Source: Gaeumannomyces sp. JS-464 (taxonomy: Eukaryota > Ascomycota > Sordariomycetes > Magnaporthales > Magnaporthaceae). Taken from it: a stretch of 64,000 nucleotides of DNA. Position numbers and translations under genes: made by a program. The notes beneath the pieces were generated by a model, which worked only from the letters and a program-made list of their open reading frames with translations, made no database searches and was not told where the DNA came from. Location: contig NGZR01000001.1 of assembly GCA_002197995.1 (NCBI GenBank), positions 11,737,501-11,801,500 on the forward strand, given 5' to 3'. Of the stretch, positions 61,185-64,000 are shown in pieces. Every line of letters begins with the position of its first letter. Position 1 is the stretch's first letter.

Positions 61185-62388
61185 ATGCGTCTCATGCAAG
61201 TTGCCGTCCTGGATGACTACCAAGGCATCTCGGAGCCTCACTTTGCGACACTGGACAAATCCATCTTCGAAGTCACGACGTTCAAGAACACATTGCTTCC
61301 GTATAACCACCCGATACTCCAACAAGGGTCAAGGATGAGCTGGTCGCGAGGCTGGAGCCATTCACGGTGATTTGTATGATGCAATAGCCCAATTCCCACC
61401 CGTGTCGAACAAGCCGCCCCAGAACAACAGGATTGACCATGGGCGTCTCATCCCATTCGCTCACACACAAAGGCACGATGCGGGAGCGGACGCCCTGCCC
61501 AGCCGAGCTGATAGCGCGGCTGCCCAACCTCAAGCTCCTGCTGACGACGGGGGCGCAACGCGTCCATCGACCTCGCCGCCTGCCGCGAGCGCGGGATCCC
61601 CGTGGCGGGGGCCAAGGACAGGGCCCGCAGGGGCGAGGCGGCCGGCAGCGGGGCGCCTGGGCCGGCGGCGGCGGGCACCGACTCGACGACGCAGCACTGC
61701 GTGGCCATGATTTTAGCGCTGGCGCGAGGCCTCGCCGCCGACGACGCGCGCGGTCCGCGCCGGCGCCTGGCAGACGGGCTGGGCGCTGGGCCTGTCGGGC
61801 CGCACGCTGGGCGTGCTGGGGCTCGGCCGCCTGGGCGTCTCGGTCGCGCGCATCATGCGGGCCGCCTTCGGCATGCGCGTCGTCGCCTGGAGCAGCAACC
61901 TGACGCAGGACGCGGCCGACGCGCGCGCGGCTGCAGCCGGCCTCCCCGTGGAGGAGGAGGAGGGGACAAGAACGTTCCGGGCCGTGTCCCGCGAGGAGCT
62001 GTTTGCGACGGCCGACGTGCTGAGCATCCACCTCGTGCTTTCGGACCGCACCCGGGGCCTGGTGGGCGCCGACGACCTGGCGCGCATGAAGAAGACGGCG
62101 CTGCTGGTCAACACGGCGCGCGGCCCCATCGTGCAGGAGCGCGCCCTGCTCGACGTGCTCGAGAGGGGCGCGATCCGCGGCGCGGCGCTCGACGTCTTCG
62201 ACCTCGAGCCGCTGCCCCTTGACAGCCCCTGGCGCACGACGGAGTGGGGGAAAGACGGACGCAGCCAGGTCTTGCTGACGCCGCACATGGGGTATGTCGA
62301 AAAGCAGACGCTGGGCGATTGGTATGCGGTCCAGGTTGAGAATATCCAGCGCTGGCAGAAGGGACAGGAATTGCTGCTACCGTTTTGA
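61185..62388 (+). CDS. D-isomer-specific 2-hydroxyacid dehydrogenase (three apparent frame breaks)
   Basis: Exon 1 is 61185-61373 and exon 2 61473-62388 (GTATGA donor, CACAAAG acceptor). The product is 367 aa after adding one base at 61,326-61,328 and removing one from the G5 run at 61,549-61,553 and one from GG at 61,752-61,753. The family reduces 2-keto acids, or oxidises D-2-hydroxy acids, with NAD(P)H. The N-terminus VAVLDDYQGISEPHFATLD and MRERTPCPAELIARLPNLKLLLTTG are typical of the fungal subfamily. STTQHCVAMILALARGLAADD leads to the Rossmann motif LGVLGLGRLGVSVARI (GxGxxG). NTARGPIVQERALLDVLERG has the substrate-binding arginine, ALDVFDLEPLPLDSPWR the glutamate region and LLTPHMGYV the catalytic histidine. 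The substrate cannot be told. Three breaks in one gene make this the most error-dense locus here. A pseudogene is possible but less likely, because every conserved residue is present. Confidence 0.85.
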
Positions 62389-62853
62389 AGTTGGGGGCAC
62401 AAGCACTCTATCAAACGATGTATGTAGAGGTAGGTACCTAGATATGTGTACCTATTTCGATGTCAAGATGGTGTCAACTCCCTCCATACCCAAGTTCCTA
62501 CTCCTTCCATAACGGGCGGTGTTATCCTCGCGGTGCTTGTTTGGTGCAAACGGGCCGAGTTGGGTTCCCACCCACCCCAGGATTGGATGGATTGGATGCC
62601 TCTCGACGTTTCTATGCCCCAGTTCCCAGTCATTCCTTCCTCATCAGCATTGGGTGCCTGGTATCGGTAACCACCTTCACTCTGTTTTTTTTTTCCCCCA
62701 AAGCCTCGTGCCCAACCTAGACACCCACCACCATCTGGTTTCTCCCAGGTTCAACGAAGGGACCAGGGAGGCGTCTGCCACCACCACTTCCGACAGTGAC
62801 GCTCTGCTGCTCTCTTGCAACACGCCCTTCCTCGAGGAACACCGTGGCCAGCA
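62389..62853. other. Intergenic before the last gene
   Basis: 465 bp. It contains AGAGGTAGGTACCTAG near 62,427-62,442, a T9 run and C/T-rich sequence that suits a leader for the gene starting at 62,854. Confidence 0.55.
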
Positions 62854-64000
62854 ATGGCAGGTCGCGGCCCTGCGAATTGGACTCCGACGGGCAAAAAAGA
62901 GCCTCACTCCAGCCCAGAGCCTGGCCAAAGTGAGCTGAATATCCTCCCTTAGCTCCCAAGTCATCGTCCCCCAACCATATCAATATTAATCCGAGAGCCA
63001 AATCGCAGTTGCCTCGCCAGAGAATGACAATCCAGACCGTCCAGAAGGCGCATCCTTGCCTATGCAGCCTACAACCTCGGAAAGCCGGCAGCCTTCTCTC
63101 CGTCGGGATTCTCTCCCGGTCGTCGACAAAGACAAGGAGGCCATAAAGCAGGCCAGGCTGCGAGGGCTCCTCCTCGAGAGGGTTGCAAAATTGAAGTCCA
63201 GCCCCGGGCAAGCCCCAGGCAAGACCGAGCTGGAGAAAACGGCGACTCCCGTAGAAGATTCGAAAGCCGTCCAGAATTCCGGACCAGTTAGCGGCACTGC
63301 TCCGCACCCTCAACTACCCAAGCTACCACCAGCCAATGGTTCCATCTCGTTGCCTTTACTTCCCGACCAGCGTCATCGGATCATCAGCGTTGCTGATCCC
63401 AACTACGGTCGCCTGTCGCCTCCAAAGTTTGATGTTGCGCGGGATTCTCATGCCAGCGGACAAAGCTTCGCAAAAGTCTCCCCGAGCGGCGCCGGTCCAT
63501 CCCAGAACTACGGGCTGGTGAAGACCAATCATGGTCTTCCATCGGTTCCGAGACCTACTCAAACTCACTACCTTCCGCCGGTCGCCCGGGCTCCGATGGG
63601 GGTCACAGGTCCGGGGGCTCAGGGCGGAGGCAGTTTCAGAAACCCCACGCCTCGTCCGAGCATCCAGCCCAGCGCGGCGTCAGATCCCATCGGCCCCAGC
63701 CGAGAGGGGCCGGGGAAGCCTGAGAACAGCCTGGCAGTCACGTTTGGGGAGCCGTCGGACCAGGCTGAGAGGGCTGAGAAGTCGGAGCTTCACTCAAGCC
63801 CCCAGATCCTGTCGCACGAGTGCCAGATACGCAGGTTCAACCGTAAGTATCCCGCCCATAACTTTGGTCACGTTTTCACCGGGCCGTCTCCGTGTCTTTT
63901 ATGCCCAGAAGGCACCGCTAGATTCACCCGGGATCGATTCGAACGAATTCCCAGCTTGCCCGACTACTTCCGAACCTGGTTCTACCAAAATATATACTAA
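62854..64000 (+). CDS. Unrecognised, mostly disordered fungal protein (may continue past the window)
   Basis: Exons 62854-62929, 63009-63842 and 63909-64000 join in frame to 333 aa ending with TAA at the last base of the window. Exon 1 (MAGRGPANWTPTGKKEPHSS) was found because its GTGAGC donor and the CGCAG acceptor at 63,008 join in phase with the main frame. Residues 25-270 are rich in Pro/Ser/Gly and probably disordered, apart from one charged helix (DKEAIKQARLRGLLLERVAK). A C-terminal block LSHECQIRRFN, then FTRDRFERIPSLPDYFRTWF after the intron, looks more ordered. Intron 2 (GTAAGT donor at 63,843, CCCAG acceptor) is 66 nt and has no stop in frame, so intron retention would simply add 22 residues. 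The terminal ACTAA could instead be part of an intron branch point, with the gene running on. No function assigned. Confidence 0.6.

Noticed and set aside
48403..62388. SAC1, MIC60 and the dehydrogenase as pseudogenes
   Set aside because: All catalytic or structural motifs are present, introns have intact signals, and single-base changes in short runs restore each frame; sequence error explains it better.
40175..62388. A secondary-metabolite or degradation cluster (amidase, dehydrogenase, GT2)
   Set aside because: The enzymes are separated by housekeeping genes, and no core synthase, transporter or pathway regulator is present.

Overview
This 64 kb window is nuclear DNA of a filamentous ascomycete (Pezizomycotina, most likely a Sordariomycete). 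The evidence is genes with short 60-120 nt introns (GTAAGT/GTATGT/GTGAGT donors, CTAAC/CTGAC-type branch points), GC-rich coding sequence, long C/T-rich leaders, and protein families in their filamentous-fungal form (KfsA/Kin4-type kinase, MIC60, a hyaluronan-synthase-like GT2, and a fungus-specific P-loop protein). I cannot name the order or species. I see no transposon, rRNA, tRNA, CRISPR array, virus or secondary-metabolite cluster.

Layout. From 1 to 23.5 kb there is one recognisable gene, a four-exon family 2 glycosyltransferase (12.0-14.1 kb). It is flanked by about 12.0 and 9.4 kb without a gene, where I see only microsatellites, A-tracts and short palindromes. From 23.5 to 30 kb lie a fungal P-loop nucleotide-binding protein (-), a conserved fungal protein of unknown function (-) and, divergent from it, GWT1 (+), the GPI-anchor inositol acyltransferase. 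After a 4.9 kb gap come a Kin4/KfsA-type kinase (34.8-38.6 kb), a six-exon amidase-signature enzyme (40.2-42.5 kb), NOP7/pescadillo (42.9-45.0 kb) and a Cys-rich, Ser/Thr-rich membrane protein (45.6-47.5 kb), all on +. SAC1 (-) and a Rab5 GTPase (+) then form a divergent pair around 51 kb, followed by MIC60 (54.0-56.1 kb). A 3.5 kb gap leads to a candidate small secreted cysteine protein (59.6-60.5 kb), a D-2-hydroxyacid dehydrogenase (61.2-62.4 kb) and an unrecognised, mostly disordered protein (62.9-64.0 kb).

Most genes are housekeeping: GPI-anchor synthesis, ribosome biogenesis, phosphoinositide turnover, early endosome, mitochondrial cristae, and mitotic or septation signalling. They do not form one pathway. 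The SAC1/Rab5 pair is related in theme (phosphoinositides and vesicle identity), but co-regulation is only an inference.

The most important caveat is sequence quality. Eight loci that are otherwise well conserved carry at least thirteen apparent one-base insertions or deletions, mostly in short homopolymer runs. Correcting each one restores a continuous family-like protein whose length is a multiple of three. This looks like residual indel error in a draft assembly rather than pseudogenisation, and it hides several genes from simple ORF calling. Coordinates below are those of the sequence as given.
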